A stretch of 64,000 nt of DNA, taken from the NCBI GenBank assembly GCA_037892935.1, contig JAYXKI010000011.1, positions 1,426,001 to 1,490,000 on the forward strand, in the 5' to 3' direction. The stretch is from Phlebopus portentosus. Its lineage: Eukaryota > Basidiomycota > Agaricomycetes > Boletales > Boletinellaceae. This document shows, piece by piece, positions 1-10,523 of the stretch. The notes below the pieces were generated by a model that ran no database searches, was not told the DNA's origin, and saw only the letters and a list, made by a program, of their open reading frames with translations. Both the position numbers and the translations under genes were made by a program. Every line of letters starts with the position of its first letter. The stretch's first letter is position 1.

Positions 1-3000
1 CATAACATAATGATGTGTGTCAGAATGCCACCTCGCTGCAGTTCAAGGAGGTTATCACAATGTTCCATCATGGTACCTCGACTCCAACAAAGGCCTAGGC
101 AAACTTGTTAAAGGATATAGCGCTGATGAACACGATCAATGAATGATAGGTGCGATTGTTTGTCTTGCCCCTTTCCTTGCATTGTGCACTTATTTGTTCC
201 GATAGGAAGTGTTCCAAATGCTCAGGAGATGCTTTCACCAGTGCGGCCCATGTAGCTCCAGGGAACCTCAATGCAATGCTCGCATTTCATATGTGTGAGT
301 ATAAATAGAGATCGTTGCCTGCAGAGCCAGAAACAATCAAAGAAGCTCTGATTCTCATTTATGAAGCAGCAGTCACTTTTGGTGAGTTCTTTTGAAGAGT
401 ATGCTTCTTTTTGATGAAGCATCTATAAATATCTATTTGGTCTCACAGCATGACTTTGCTTTCCCATGAGATCGAGTCGATTGATCAATATCGATATCTG
501 TTCCCCTCTGACCACAACCGACATGTCTGTCGAACGCCAGGATGGAGATTTATGTGGGTCCTCATCCTCCACTCTCCTTGACATGTTCTGAAATTGTCTT
601 AGACTTATCCGTGCCCGACAATGATCGTAAGTATCTTCTCTTATATAGAGTTCATTCTCATTGTAATATTGGGTATAAGTGATTGCGGATGATTTAAAAG
701 GCGTAATATACGAGTGGAACAAGGCTGTGCTGAAAGTTGAGGAAGCCCGGGACAGCAATGTCGGTTACATCCAGGGCTATCGGGATGCAGTTGAGCATGT
801 AGCGCCCTGCATCCATGCACTTTTTGAGGCGAGTGTGCATGCCTCGCAGCTCACGGATGCCCTGTTCGATGAGGTGAAGGAGATCAGAGATTCGTCAAAT
901 GACTTGTCTGTCAGGATGACGGAGGTGAGTTTTAGCACTTTCTTTCAAGGACTTATAGTTGCTTATATTCTCTTAGGAGATGATAGCAGATCTGGCTATC
1001 GGAGGAAGGCTTTCTTTTGATATCAGCTTAGAAATGTTTGGCCAAATTGGCTTGATACTTGCAGAGATCGGTAGAAAGGATGGAGGCATCCTCAACGACA
1101 GAGGCAATGATGCGAGGCTTAGGGCCTTTGTGACTTATTTTAACCATTATGGCAAACTCAAACCATCTACTTTCCTTTTGCATTTGGCTTCCTTATTAAT
1201 CGGACTCAGGAATCTTACAGTGGAGGAGGGGAAGGAACCGGAAGCAGTCCCTATAGTGATGGCACTTTTGAATGCTGTATCAACGCAAACCAGTCCTTTG
1301 AAGGACTCCCTCGAAACCATGGCAATGAGCCTACAGTCATAGTGTGAAGACCAGGTATGGGCACTAGAGTGCTTCCTGCAGGCCTTCCCGCCTGTAGAAG
1401 GGTCCACACGAATTGTGGTCCTTTACTTTTTTATTAAAAAGAATCCGATTCGACAATTCGGTAATGATGCAGCACATCCCTTGGAGATCAGGATGTCTTA
1501 CTCTTCTATGAAATTTTTGGTGGAGCAGGTTGACATAAACATGGAGGATAAGGAAGTTTTGCACCAAATCTCCCACAATATAGAGAAGATTCAGGATGAG
1601 TTCAAAGGTCTCAAGTTCGAGTATGGGTTGAAGGAGCCAAAGAAAGAGAAGGGGAAGGGGAAGGGGAAGGGCAATATCATTTTCAGCCTACTCGGTGACT
1701 CGAAAAAATGCTCACCCATAATCCTGACGTGGACTAGCGATACGTTTGTGTCAAAGAGGCTGGTCCGCTGAGTACCTCGACCAAGTGAGCTTGAAGCGCC
1801 ACCGATCAAATGGAGCATAGGAGGGAATGATAAAGTGTAGTAGAGGGGAAAGACAAAGAGAAGGCGAGGCCAAGTATAGAGGTATCGAGTGTAGAGGAAG
1901 AGAGGGAAGCAAAGAAGAGGAGATGATTGTGTACTTTACTTTAGTCCAAGCTCTGTGTTCTCTGCTCCAAAAAGATTCAAAGAAAGCACGTGGTACTAGG
2001 CCACACTATATAATAGAGACTAGGTCAGGTGACCTAGATGTTAGTCAGCTGAGTCTTTATAAGATTCAGCTCGTCTCCGTATATAAGGGAGCTAGGGATG
2101 AATGATCCCTAGTACCCACTTTGCCTCTTTCCACCATCATTGGTAACTCCTCCCCTTTCCTACACAGATCTCCCCCCACTTAAACTCTGTCTGAGCAGTG
2201 TCATACACTCCTCTCAAGCTACCGTTAGGGGTTGTGAGTATCAGCTGTTATTGTTCAAAGCACTGAAAATAACTAAACGCCTCCACCTAGCCCTGAGTTC
2301 CAGAAGAATTCCCCAGCTGGAGAAAGTCAGCCTAGGTATGTTTCCTTGGTTGAATGCTGTAGTATGCACACTCTCGAACTCTTTTGATCAGCATCTAAGA
2401 TGGTAACTTCTGCAAAGTCTGTATCTCCAGATGCAGAAGCAGTGAAGAAGAAGCAGGAGGAGGAGGAGGAGAAGGCATTTGCAGACGGCATGCACAAATG
2501 TTTTACGTCTATGCATGAGTGAATTGGATCTGGAGTTAAGGATACCGAAGAAAAATTTGCTGCCTTATGTGAGGAATTGCAAAAATAGAGAGAGCGTTTG
2601 AAGAAAGATGAGAGCTACCTCAATTCCATAGGATTCCCCTTTTTTTCAGTATATTGGGAGGTTTGATATGTTATGTTTAATAGGTACTCCAGACAAAAGC
2701 AGACAAGGCAAATCCAGAACTTCTCAAGAGAGCGTTGACCATTGTGTATGACACAGTTGCTGCTTATGTAGATAGTCTACAATCCACGAACCAGCAGGTT
2801 TCTGGGGGTGTTGACTGGAGACTGGAGGAAGCAAAGACTTCCGACGGACGTATTAATGCTGAGATTCTCATGCAGAAGCTCCAGGAATTCCTCAAACTTG
2901 AGCACGATCCCATTCAGAGAACAGAATTGATATGGTTATCATAGTGTTTCTGCCAAAAGCTAGTTAATTAGGCTAAACTTGCAGAAGATCAGCTCAAAAG

Positions 3001-3553
3001 TACCAAGGAGTGCGGCGCCTTTAAGCTGGATATAGATCTGGCAGAGGATCAATTTTGTCACCTAAAGCAGGCGCTTCAATGCTTTTCAAACAATAATGGC
3101 TCGATTAAGATCCTATCCTTTCTGGTTTTCGCGCCGGAGACCTCCGGTAGTGAGACTGAACATAAAGTGGTTGTGATGAAGGATCCACATGATTCCCATC
3201 AGTACCGAGGAGACGTGCACGACTTTAAGGCAAGGCGCGACGACGAGCATAGCAATGAACTGATTGAAGTGAAGATGCATTTTCAGTCTTTTGGTCAATC
3301 TTCAGCATTCGCAATTCTGCAGGATTGGGTCAGGCAGGCCAAATCCGACGATCAGATATTGGACGACTGGAATTGTAGTTCTCTCATTCTCACTCAAGCG
3401 AACACGGATGGTGATTTGGATGATGGTTCTGATGGTTCTGATGGTTCTGATGGTTCTGATGGTTCTGATGCCAAGACTTCTGATATGTATATGAGCGACA
3501 AGAGCGAATTCTTGACGTCGCACGGTTCTTCACTGGAGGCGAGCTTTGTATAA
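1..3553 (+). pseudogene. Repeat A plus-strand gene, decayed copy 1
   Basis: Several exon-like open segments lie in order on the plus strand (about 679-1340, 1415-1810, 2400-2590, 2700-2940, 2975-3553), separated by short GT-AG-like gaps. They match copy 2 at 38167-41227. The predicted product is helical and charged, with a Lys/Glu-rich stretch near 1640-1670, a Glu-rich run near 2455, and an acidic tail with five Asp-Gly-Ser units just before the stop at 3553. In-frame stops differ between copies: TAG near 1338 here is CAG in copy 2, so each copy decayed independently. The 5' part is missing from the window. I do not recognise the family; a coiled-coil protein is the most that can be said. 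Confidence 0.6.
3422..3466 (+). repeat. Five tandem GATGGTTCT units
   Basis: A 9-base unit, GATGGTTCT, is repeated five times in tandem and encodes Asp-Gly-Ser triplets near the C-terminus of the repeat A plus-strand gene. The equivalent place in copy 2 (41111-41145) has fewer units, so the tract has changed length by slippage. It has no spacers and is not a CRISPR array. Confidence 0.9.
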
Positions 3554-3860
3554 ATTCTTAAGGTATTTGGGCCTCCGCACCATTTTTCATGATCGTAACT
3601 GACATGATCTAGGTTTGCTCCTTGCATTTGGGCCTTGAGTTCATGTAATTTTTAGAAATTGACTTGTTCTCGTTTCGTTACGGCAGTTCGTTTGACATGC
3701 ATACCAGTTTTTTGATAGGAATTTCTAGGAACATTATTGATTTCAGATTGTCTTCAGCCAGGAGTTTGTTCCCACTTCCTTTCTGTACCCTTATTTATTG
3801 TGCGCATGACTGTATGTAATACATATCATATTTACTATTGAACGTGATTGTCTTTGTCGT

Positions 3861-6000
3861 TCAGCCAATGTCCTCCTGGGCATAGAAAAGCACGGCAGAT
3901 GTAAGCCCGTGCGTGATGTGAACACCCGACTGTGACACCATTGAAATCAATTCATCGGTTGTCAACCCGAGTAGAATCGGGTTGATGTGCAGATATCTAT
4001 TACATTTTAGAACATCAGCCAGCACTGAGTATTTCATGTTGTCGTGCCCTCGTTCCATATGATCATCGCACATCTTTAGCCAAATCTCCACCAAAGGATA
4101 ATTACAAATTTTATTTCTCACGGATGGGGAGCCTTGAGTTCTGTTGTGGTGACCTTTGCGATGATATTCACTATGACGCAATGTAGAGTGTCTGTTCCAA
4201 TAACTGTGGCGCCTGTAGTCATTCTCGAATAACGAACTGCGATCATGATAATCTCTTTCTGCAGAGCTTTTGGAGTCCGCCCACCCTGATGATGACGAGG
4301 ATCGATAGCGACATTTATGACCCCTCTTTCTGATGGATCAGCTCCTGCCATGATGACACTTCTCTCCATGCGATGATCTACGGTACCTTCTGTCATCCCT
4401 CGGCCTGTCTCGTGCAGGCTGGGAGGTGGGCGATGGTGATGCATGGCAAGTCCTTCCAGCACTGGAATTTTCTACACCTGGTTTGGTCTGTGGATCCTCA
4501 TCTACTTGTGCTTGACCAGCGCCAGCTTGGTTTGTAAGCCCCTGCTGCATGCCTATAGCGGTTGAACCTAAGGTGGTCTACACAGTTCACTTTGATTTGT
4601 GGTAGTCGAGCAAGTTCAGCTGCTTGGGAACCTCCGAAGCTGTCACGCCCGGAGCTTTACTTAGCTACAAAAGCTCAGAATCCTCCAGAATCACATAGAT
4701 GAGAGTAAGACACATACTAGGAGCCTTGCATGATCAAAATAATTCTTCATTGTATAATATATATGGGTGCCATCGGTATGAACATAACAAACTTCCTCTG
4801 GATGCGTGCTGCACTGTAGGTTCTGCTTGATCTCCTTGATATGAGGCGCAAGCATTGCATTCAGGTCACCTTTCATTGCTTCGGCTGCACTGGTTGGTTT
4901 GGTCGCATTCTGAAGTACGCTTTCTGAGCATTTAGAACCCTTCTAAATGGAACGTAATTCACGCATCAACACGTGAAAGAGAGAAAGGCAAATGATCACA
5001 TTTACCCGTTCATTGTTCATATTCATAAGCATAATTTTGCCTGCACTATCGACCTTGCACTTCTTCTTCAGCTCCTCGAGATACTTCTTGAACCCTTGCA
5101 CAAGCTCATCAAGATCTACATCAGATTCGAGATACTGTGGTTGAATCTTCATCCCAATCTTCTTAAACTACGGACCGGTGTAGCCTAGTGTAACCGAGGT
5201 GGGATAGCACTGAAGAATACTTGCCACATTCTGGATGCACATCGATTATGCTGTGTTGAGGTTTGACGTTCATTTTATGCAAAGCTCGCCCATCGTCAAC
5301 CAGAACAACAAGTGTTGATCGCATTTCTTTAGGAGCTTGCTGCTCCTCTTTTTCACATTCAAGATTTTCTATGAAATGCACATAAGATACAACTGACGAG
5401 TTACATCTATACTCTTGGTCCGAATTGTCAGTGTAGTCTATTAAATCATTAGAGACTGACAAACTCCTATAATGGTCTACGCACCGGCTGCAAGTAACGG
5501 ATTATCAAAGTCCCAAGGATCACCAGTACCGACTCTGTTGGTATCTGACTCTTGACCCGGATCGTCATTAGCCATTTGGGCAATATCAAGTTGTGATGGT
5601 TCTTCATCATAGGGCTCTTCATATTGATACGTCAGGTCCTCGTCAGCAGCTCTCCAGCCCCTTGCTTTTGTCGTGGTGGGCGCCGCTTCCATGTTTTTCT
5701 GTTATGAAGTATGAGTGTAATACCGGAAGACAAGACTATCAGTACTACCATCTCTTCAACACTGTTCTTGTTGACAGCAGGCTGCTCTGCCTTCCTTGGC
5801 TGGCCTTATTTCCGTAGTCCTTCAGCAATGACATCTGCATTTTGAGAGTTCGAATGAGGGCCATTTGCTCGCTGGGGCTCTAGGGCCATTGCTGCTTTTT
5901 TGAGAGAGGAGTTTCTTGTGACGGCAGATGCCTGCTTTGTCCCGGCAGTCTTACAAGCTGCAGTCTTGCGAGCTGCGAGTTTTCTAGGGGTGGGACTCAT
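3861..6000 (-). pseudogene. Repeat A minus-strand gene with SAM-like C-terminus, decayed copy 1
   Basis: The gene reads from an ATG at 6000 to a TGA at 3861 through several exons: about 6000-5806, 5692-5477, 5462-5163, 5152-4943, 4876-4691, then 4550-3861. The N-terminus is Lys/Arg/Ala rich and resembles the histone H3 tail around K18-K28. It is followed by an acidic segment, a conserved module (5400-5230) with a VLVDDG core, and an Arg/Ser/His-rich stretch. The C-terminal ~75 residues (YPLVEIWL... to ...FYAQEDIG) look like a SAM-type helical domain. That domain call is by pattern only. It is convergent with the plus-strand gene, the two stops lying about 310 bases apart. Frame breaks against copy 2 suggest it is not functional. 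Function unknown. Confidence 0.55.
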
Positions 6001-6044
6001 GATGTTAAGAGATAAAAAAAAAAGTGATGTGGCAATGAAGGTAG

Positions 6045-6939
6045 CTGCTTATAAATGTGTTCCCAGCTTGTTTACTAGCCCTTTGGAGATCGACGATCCA
6101 AAGTCCACAAATATACACTATCTTCAGATTCAACGGCCTATACAAGCACATCATAGCGACAGTGGCGAAAGAAGGAATAACTATCCAAAGAATTAATGGA
6201 ATACACCTGCCTGCAGAGTTGCTCAACAACTGAAGCATCATCCTGAGGACCGGGACCCTGCTGTTTTAACCTGGACTTGATTACGTGTATGAATCTGACC
6301 TGTAAGAATTTTTTCTGGAGCTTGGGAGGCTAGGAGGAAATGATAAGTTTTGAGTAATTTAGGCATGCCTCAAAGCAGTACATTCTGGTACACAATTCTA
6401 CTCAAATTCAGACTGTAAATTCATAGTATAATCATGTTATCATTTTGGACAGCTTTGGGGAGGTGCTGGGCCAGCAGGGAGTATAGAAAAAAATGTATAT
6501 GCAAAAAAGAGGCAAAAAATGATATTTTCGCTATTTCGGGGTCATTTTTTGCTCTATTTTCTCAATCTTTATTTCTAAAAGAAAGTCCTTTTGAAAATAT
6601 GAATTTAGCAACTTAGATGATGTAAAACCATTGAGTTTTGGGTGAGATATGATTTTATCTGTGTTTTGAGGCACTTGTGACATGAAAAGTGGTGAAATCA
6701 CATGATTGCCAACAATTTTGCAACTAGCTGTAAAAGTCACGTGCCCGAATTATTATTCCCTGAGTCAATTGAAATAGATAACTTGGAGTTTCCGCACAGC
6801 AGTCCGCGATTAACCAACTTAGCCGAAAAGACAAGACAAGCAAACTGTCCGTTAAGCCCGATATTCGAGCGAGACATGTCCTTCAAGTGTAAAGGGATTC
6901 TGCACAATAGTATCGGTTAACGTCAAGACAACTTGGAGA
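6045..6939. other. AT-rich spacer with transposon-end debris
   Basis: No gene is recognised in this ~900-base stretch. Its open frames are short, AT-rich and without family features. It separates repeat A from the host gene island and contains the 118-base unit at 6613-6732. Sequence left of that unit (about 6430-6600) shows weak inverted similarity to sequence right of 33360, as expected if both are ends of one decayed DNA transposon family. Confidence 0.6.
6613..6732 (-). repeat. 118-base transposon-end-like unit, inverted copy at 33181-33305
   Basis: The reverse complement of this unit begins TACAGCTAGTTGCAAAATTG and matches 33181-33303 almost throughout. The TA followed by CAGCTAGTTGC is what one expects of a Tc1/mariner-type terminal repeat beside its TA target. 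The two copies face outward from the host gene island. No partner end is seen nearby on the left. A MITE fragment or the end of a decayed transposon are both possible. Confidence 0.6.
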
Positions 6940-7281
6940 TTACAAGACATCGAGTTTACCCTCATCATCGCTATCGCCGTGGACAGATATAGTGACGACC
7001 AATCTCCAGGGCACCATCACCATCGTCACGTATCGCCCCTCGGGTTTGCTCATCGAATACTCATCTGTGTTTGCGAGAATGATGTGTAGTTGCTTGTCCA
7101 CGCATACAAATGTACCGACGAAAACGCGTCCGTCCGAACAGGCGATACGTAATGTCCGGTTGAGAAGGTCTTTAAGTGCCTCAACGGCGGGCCTCCTTGG
7201 TCGTGAGGCATGCAGGAGAGGCGGCGACGGGGATGGGGATTGTGACGATGGTGGCGGAGACGAAGCTGAGGACATGACCAA
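6940..7281 (-). CDS. NAA38: NatC auxiliary subunit Naa38 / LSMD1-like
   Basis: A single exon encodes 113 residues, ATG at 7281 and TAA at 6940. After a Ser/Pro-rich N-terminus of about 30 residues comes an Sm-like fold: LLNRTLRI, then DGRVFVGTF, then VCVDKQLHIILAN, and a closing MVPWRLVVTISV strand. This is the pattern of the LSMD1/Naa38 family, which is small and lacks the canonical Sm2 RNA-binding motif. By family knowledge it is an auxiliary subunit of the NatC N-terminal acetyltransferase, which acts on nascent chains at the ribosome. It is divergent from the ATG14-like gene, with 121 bases between start codons, so the two probably share a promoter. An LSm RNA-binding protein is the main alternative. 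Confidence 0.85.
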   Translation of the reverse strand: MVMSSASSPPPSSQSPSPSPPLLHASRPRRPAVEALKDLLNRTLRIACSDGRVFVGTFVCVDKQLHIILANTDEYSMSKPEGRYVTMVMVPWRLVVTISVHGDSDDEGKLDVL

Positions 7282-7402
7282 ATCGGGCGACTCCGAGCTT
7301 GCGCTTGCATTGCGCGTTGACTGACTTCAAGTTGACTTCCGCCCATTATGCACCTTGCTCGTCGTCCACAACGGCGTACTTGCACGGACTCAGACGGTGA
7401 CG

Positions 7403-8818
7403 ATGGAGTGCCCAATCTGTGAGCAGCCGCGAAGGGACTTTGTCTGCCCGCCGTGTCTCTCGCGCGAGTGAGTAATAATTCAGTATCGTATTCAGGCTCT
7501 TAGCTCAGCTCACACTACCTACAGCCTTCGAACTCATCGTACCGCACTCACCCATCTTTCCTCAGAGCGTGACCTCCTCATTGCAAAGGCTTCCGCGTCT
7601 CTCGATCCCTTACAGGCCTCTCGTCACCGACGTGCAGATGTCGCCGCTTTACGAGCACGTCTAGATGGCGTGCAGCTACATACCCGGAAACTGTGCGAAG
7701 AGAATGACGAGATACGAGAACGGTTACAGTCTATCCGCGCTACGCTTGCTTCCAGACGTGTGGCACTCGATGATGCTCACCTTATGCTCGACGGTTCGCC
7801 GCCTCGAACACCAACGCCAACACCCCCTGGTGGACCTCCCCGACGTCGCCCTCCTTCACCACCCAAGAAGCAGGATCCGTCGACGCAGTTCCTTGCAAAT
7901 CTCACATCAGCTCATATCAACCTTCAAGATGAGCTAGCAAGAGCCCGTCAAGGTCTGGTACACGAGCTGGTAGACGTTTTTGCTGTTGTTGAGGTTGGCG
8001 GGCGCCCTGCAGTTGGTGTTCGAGCGGGTACACCAGGCGACTGGGCCATCGGCGGGCTTGTTCTCCCTGTTCCAGGAGACATGCGTCGTTTCCCCCCTGT
8101 GCATGTGAATGCTGCGCTCACGTTCACCGTTCATTTTATTGGCCTGCTTAGTTTCTATCTCGGCATCAAATTACCTTTCGAGGTTAGTTGGAGTGGAGGG
8201 AAAATTGGTGTCGGGATACCAGAAATCTCTGCCGGGAGAGGAGGGGAAGGCGGTGCATGGGCGCGGTGGACTGCGAGGTGTCCTCTGCATTTACCGCTGC
8301 ATGCGAGCGTGGTGAATAACAACTCCCCGCCGAATTCTCCGTTGGCTTCACCTCGTCAGTCGAGTCTACAGTCTCCTTATTCCCCGTCTCTCTCATCAGG
8401 TACTCGGCGCGAATCGCTATCTTCCTCCACGACTGGAACAGCTCCCGTAAACTCTTCGGCTTCCCTTCCTACCGCACTTGCCATGCTTTCGTACAACACT
8501 GCCTATCTTGCACATACACAAAGTGTAGATGTTCCGCTATCCCTTGCCGCATCTGGAGCGATTCTCCCTACATTGTGGGCTGTCTGCTGTAGTGCCGACC
8601 TTGGATGTCGATCACACGCTACGGGTTTGAGCGTAGATGCATTCGGAAGATTTGGGCGATTACCCCCTCCGACTCACGGTTTTGCGCTCGATTTTCGACA
8701 GCTGTTACAAGCGCAAGCGACTGCTACGGACCAGACTCCGGCACCGCCCCGAACACGAATGCCGAGGATCAGGGGTGAAAATATCACTGAGGAGGAAGGA
8801 TGGGAGGTCGTAGATTAA
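7403..8818 (+). CDS. ATG14: Atg14/UVRAG-family autophagy protein
   Basis: Two exons, 7403-7467 and 7525-8818, are joined across a 57-base GTGAGT...CAG intron. The ATG at 7403 is chosen because it gives the CX2C-X8-CX2C N-terminus (Cys 3, 6, 15, 18) typical of Atg14. A helical coiled-coil region follows, then a Pro-rich linker, then a C-terminal domain with ALAMLSYNTAYLAHTQ and LPTLWAVCCSADLGCRSH, matching the Atg14/UVRAG (Vps38) family. By family knowledge it bridges Vps34 PI3-kinase and Atg6/Beclin-1 at the phagophore or endosome. The cysteine pattern favours Atg14 over UVRAG/Vps38. A Ser-rich insert of about 60 residues interrupts the C-terminal domain. It is divergent from NAA38 and ends convergent with MRPL16. 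Confidence 0.8.
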
Positions 8819-9472
8819 GAGGCATAACCGTGATCTTTCTGTTCTCATGCCACGTTTCATTATAGATTGCATTGTTATTCACTGTCTTTGCATAACATCT
8901 CTGTGAATGATAAAAAGTCTCTGTACTCTCAAATCGCAGTTGGTTTTTCTTCACCTGATACTTGTCACTCGAGCCGTGCTGCCTGAACGAATCATTTTTC
9001 CGCGCCATTCATTCGGACATATCATGAATTCGAAAGAGCAGGAGATTGAAGACACCGTTTCAAACAACTGATCCAAGCCGCGAACTGTGAACGAATACCG
9101 TGCTGGATCTCGCCAGAGTCGACAGAATGAGAAACTACATCCGGAAGAATTTCTGGACAGAGCGTTGACGCGTCCGTTATGAATTTTTATGGAGAGAACC
9201 CATGAGGGAATACTGGGAAGCTTGAAAAAAGTGAAGACGACGAAGCAGTCAAATAGATGGTCCGTGCATCCAGAAACACCGCATTGCGCCTACTCAAGAA
9301 GTCTTCACAAATTCGGATTGGACTGGCCGCCAGATCAGCGTTGCTTATTCCTGCCTCTACCACAAGATTCTGCATCGGGATGCCTTAATGCTGATAAAAT
9401 GAGTCATGCCTGGAGGATGTGAAGTAAGATTTGATTAACACGTCGAACAGTGAGTGACATTCTGTCGCCATC
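8819..9472. other. Convergent intergenic region, no gene seen
   Basis: These ~650 bases separate the 3' ends of the ATG14-like and MRPL16 genes. Open frames on both strands (about 9187-9422) are short, overlap each other and show no recognisable motif. I see no tRNA and no repeat shared with the rest of the window. Confidence 0.6.
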
Positions 9473-10287
9473 TTAAGCAACCGCCGAGGGAGCAGGCGGA
9501 CTAGATGGTTGAATGTGTTCAAGATCCCTTACATTCGCCGGATCTGGAAGAATTTCTAGATTCCCGAGACGAGGAGGAGAGCGGCGCGTGATGAATTCCG
9601 TAATGACTGGAAGTTTGTTGCTTGCTTGTCGTAAAGCTGGGTGGAGGTCAGATGTTTGCGAAAGGCACAGGAAAGATGAGTGATACTGACTGTCGCGAGC
9701 GAGTTCTTCTCTTATTGGTACACCTCCAATCTCAAAAATAACGCGTCCAGTAGGGACACTGAAGCATGAGCGTCCATTAGCTTGATCTAACGAGTGAATT
9801 GATATTGATATTGCTGGCCATACCGTGTCGCCCAGAACTCGAAAGTCCCCTTCCCTTTCCCCATACGCGTCTCATTTCCCTGCAACGTAAATGTTATTCA
9901 GGATTCCTACTCCTGTAATTAGTTAAGAGTAGAGCGTACCTTTATGCAGACAGGAATGTCGGGAAAGACTCGGAGGTATACCTGAGCGCCCCTGATGACC
10001 TTGAGCTTGCGTTTAATGAGTTCTCGCACGGTCTCGAGCTGTTTGCCAGTCAAGCGAGCACCGTTGCCCCTTATACGAATTCCATAGTCGCCAAAGGCAA
10101 GCGTCGTGCCCTTTATCGAGCCTCCGGTTGGAATTGGGATGACACCCTTTTGCCGCTTGAGCCATTTCACCTTGCGCGGTGCAAGCTGCGACCGGTGTCG
10201 AATGAAAGTTGAAGGTACGCTAGTCGGGGCACACGACGATAACGGGCGCAGCCGCAGCCTCGAGAAAGCGGAGGACAGAGAGAACAT
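9473..10287 (-). CDS. MRPL16: Mitochondrial ribosomal protein L16
   Basis: Four exons on the minus strand join in frame: 10287-9940, 9879-9824, 9758-9691 and 9636-9473, totalling 636 bases and 211 residues plus TAA. Exon 1 carries an Arg/Ser-rich presumed mitochondrial presequence, then RKVKWLKRQKG and FGDYGIRIRGNGARLTGKQ of the uL16 fold. Exon 2 carries the uL16 signature RMGKGKG with FEFWATR. Exon 3 carries GRVIFEIGGVPIREELARD, and exon 4 ends the domain with ASNKLPV before a ~40-residue tail. uL16 sits near the peptidyl-transferase centre of the mitoribosomal large subunit. It is divergent from PRP3, with 236 bases between start codons. The three introns are 60, 65 and 54 bases. Confidence 0.93.
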
Positions 10288-10523
10288 CGTGGCCGTTGCC
10301 AGTGCACTTGCACCAGAGTCAGTCGATCAAAAGAATTCAAAAAAATCAAAGAAATTATTCAATGTTAGAGCACGTGAAGATCACAAGTGTGACTGCCCCG
10401 CCGTCACGACCTTTCAGTCACGGTCAGTGTCAGTGTCACGTTACGTTACGATGCACTTTGACGACCGACAGTCGACTGACAACTACGACTACAACCACGG
10501 CAGCGGCAGCGGCAGCCACAACG

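Larger units (their letters stand above)
1..6044. repeat. Repeat A, copy 1 (left end outside window)
   Basis: This stretch is collinear with 37490-45065 in the same orientation. The two differ mostly by C/T and G/A transitions, many at CpG, plus repeat-length changes and one 1343-base insertion in copy 2. The unit holds two convergent gene remnants, a coiled-coil-type gene on the plus strand and a SAM-like gene on the minus strand. I see no transposase, reverse transcriptase or terminal inverted repeat. The true left end lies outside the window. The right limit given is only the last base shared with copy 2, which is cut there by an LTR, so the unit may extend further right. It may be a mobile element of unknown type or an expanded gene pair. 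Confidence 0.85.

Noticed and set aside
3422..3466. CRISPR-like short repeats
   Set aside because: Nine-base units in direct tandem with no spacers, inside a eukaryotic coding frame; they are a microsatellite.
9187..9422. Small gene in the ATG14-MRPL16 gap
   Set aside because: Overlapping short frames on both strands, no splice support, no motif, and they lie where two 3' untranslated regions should be.
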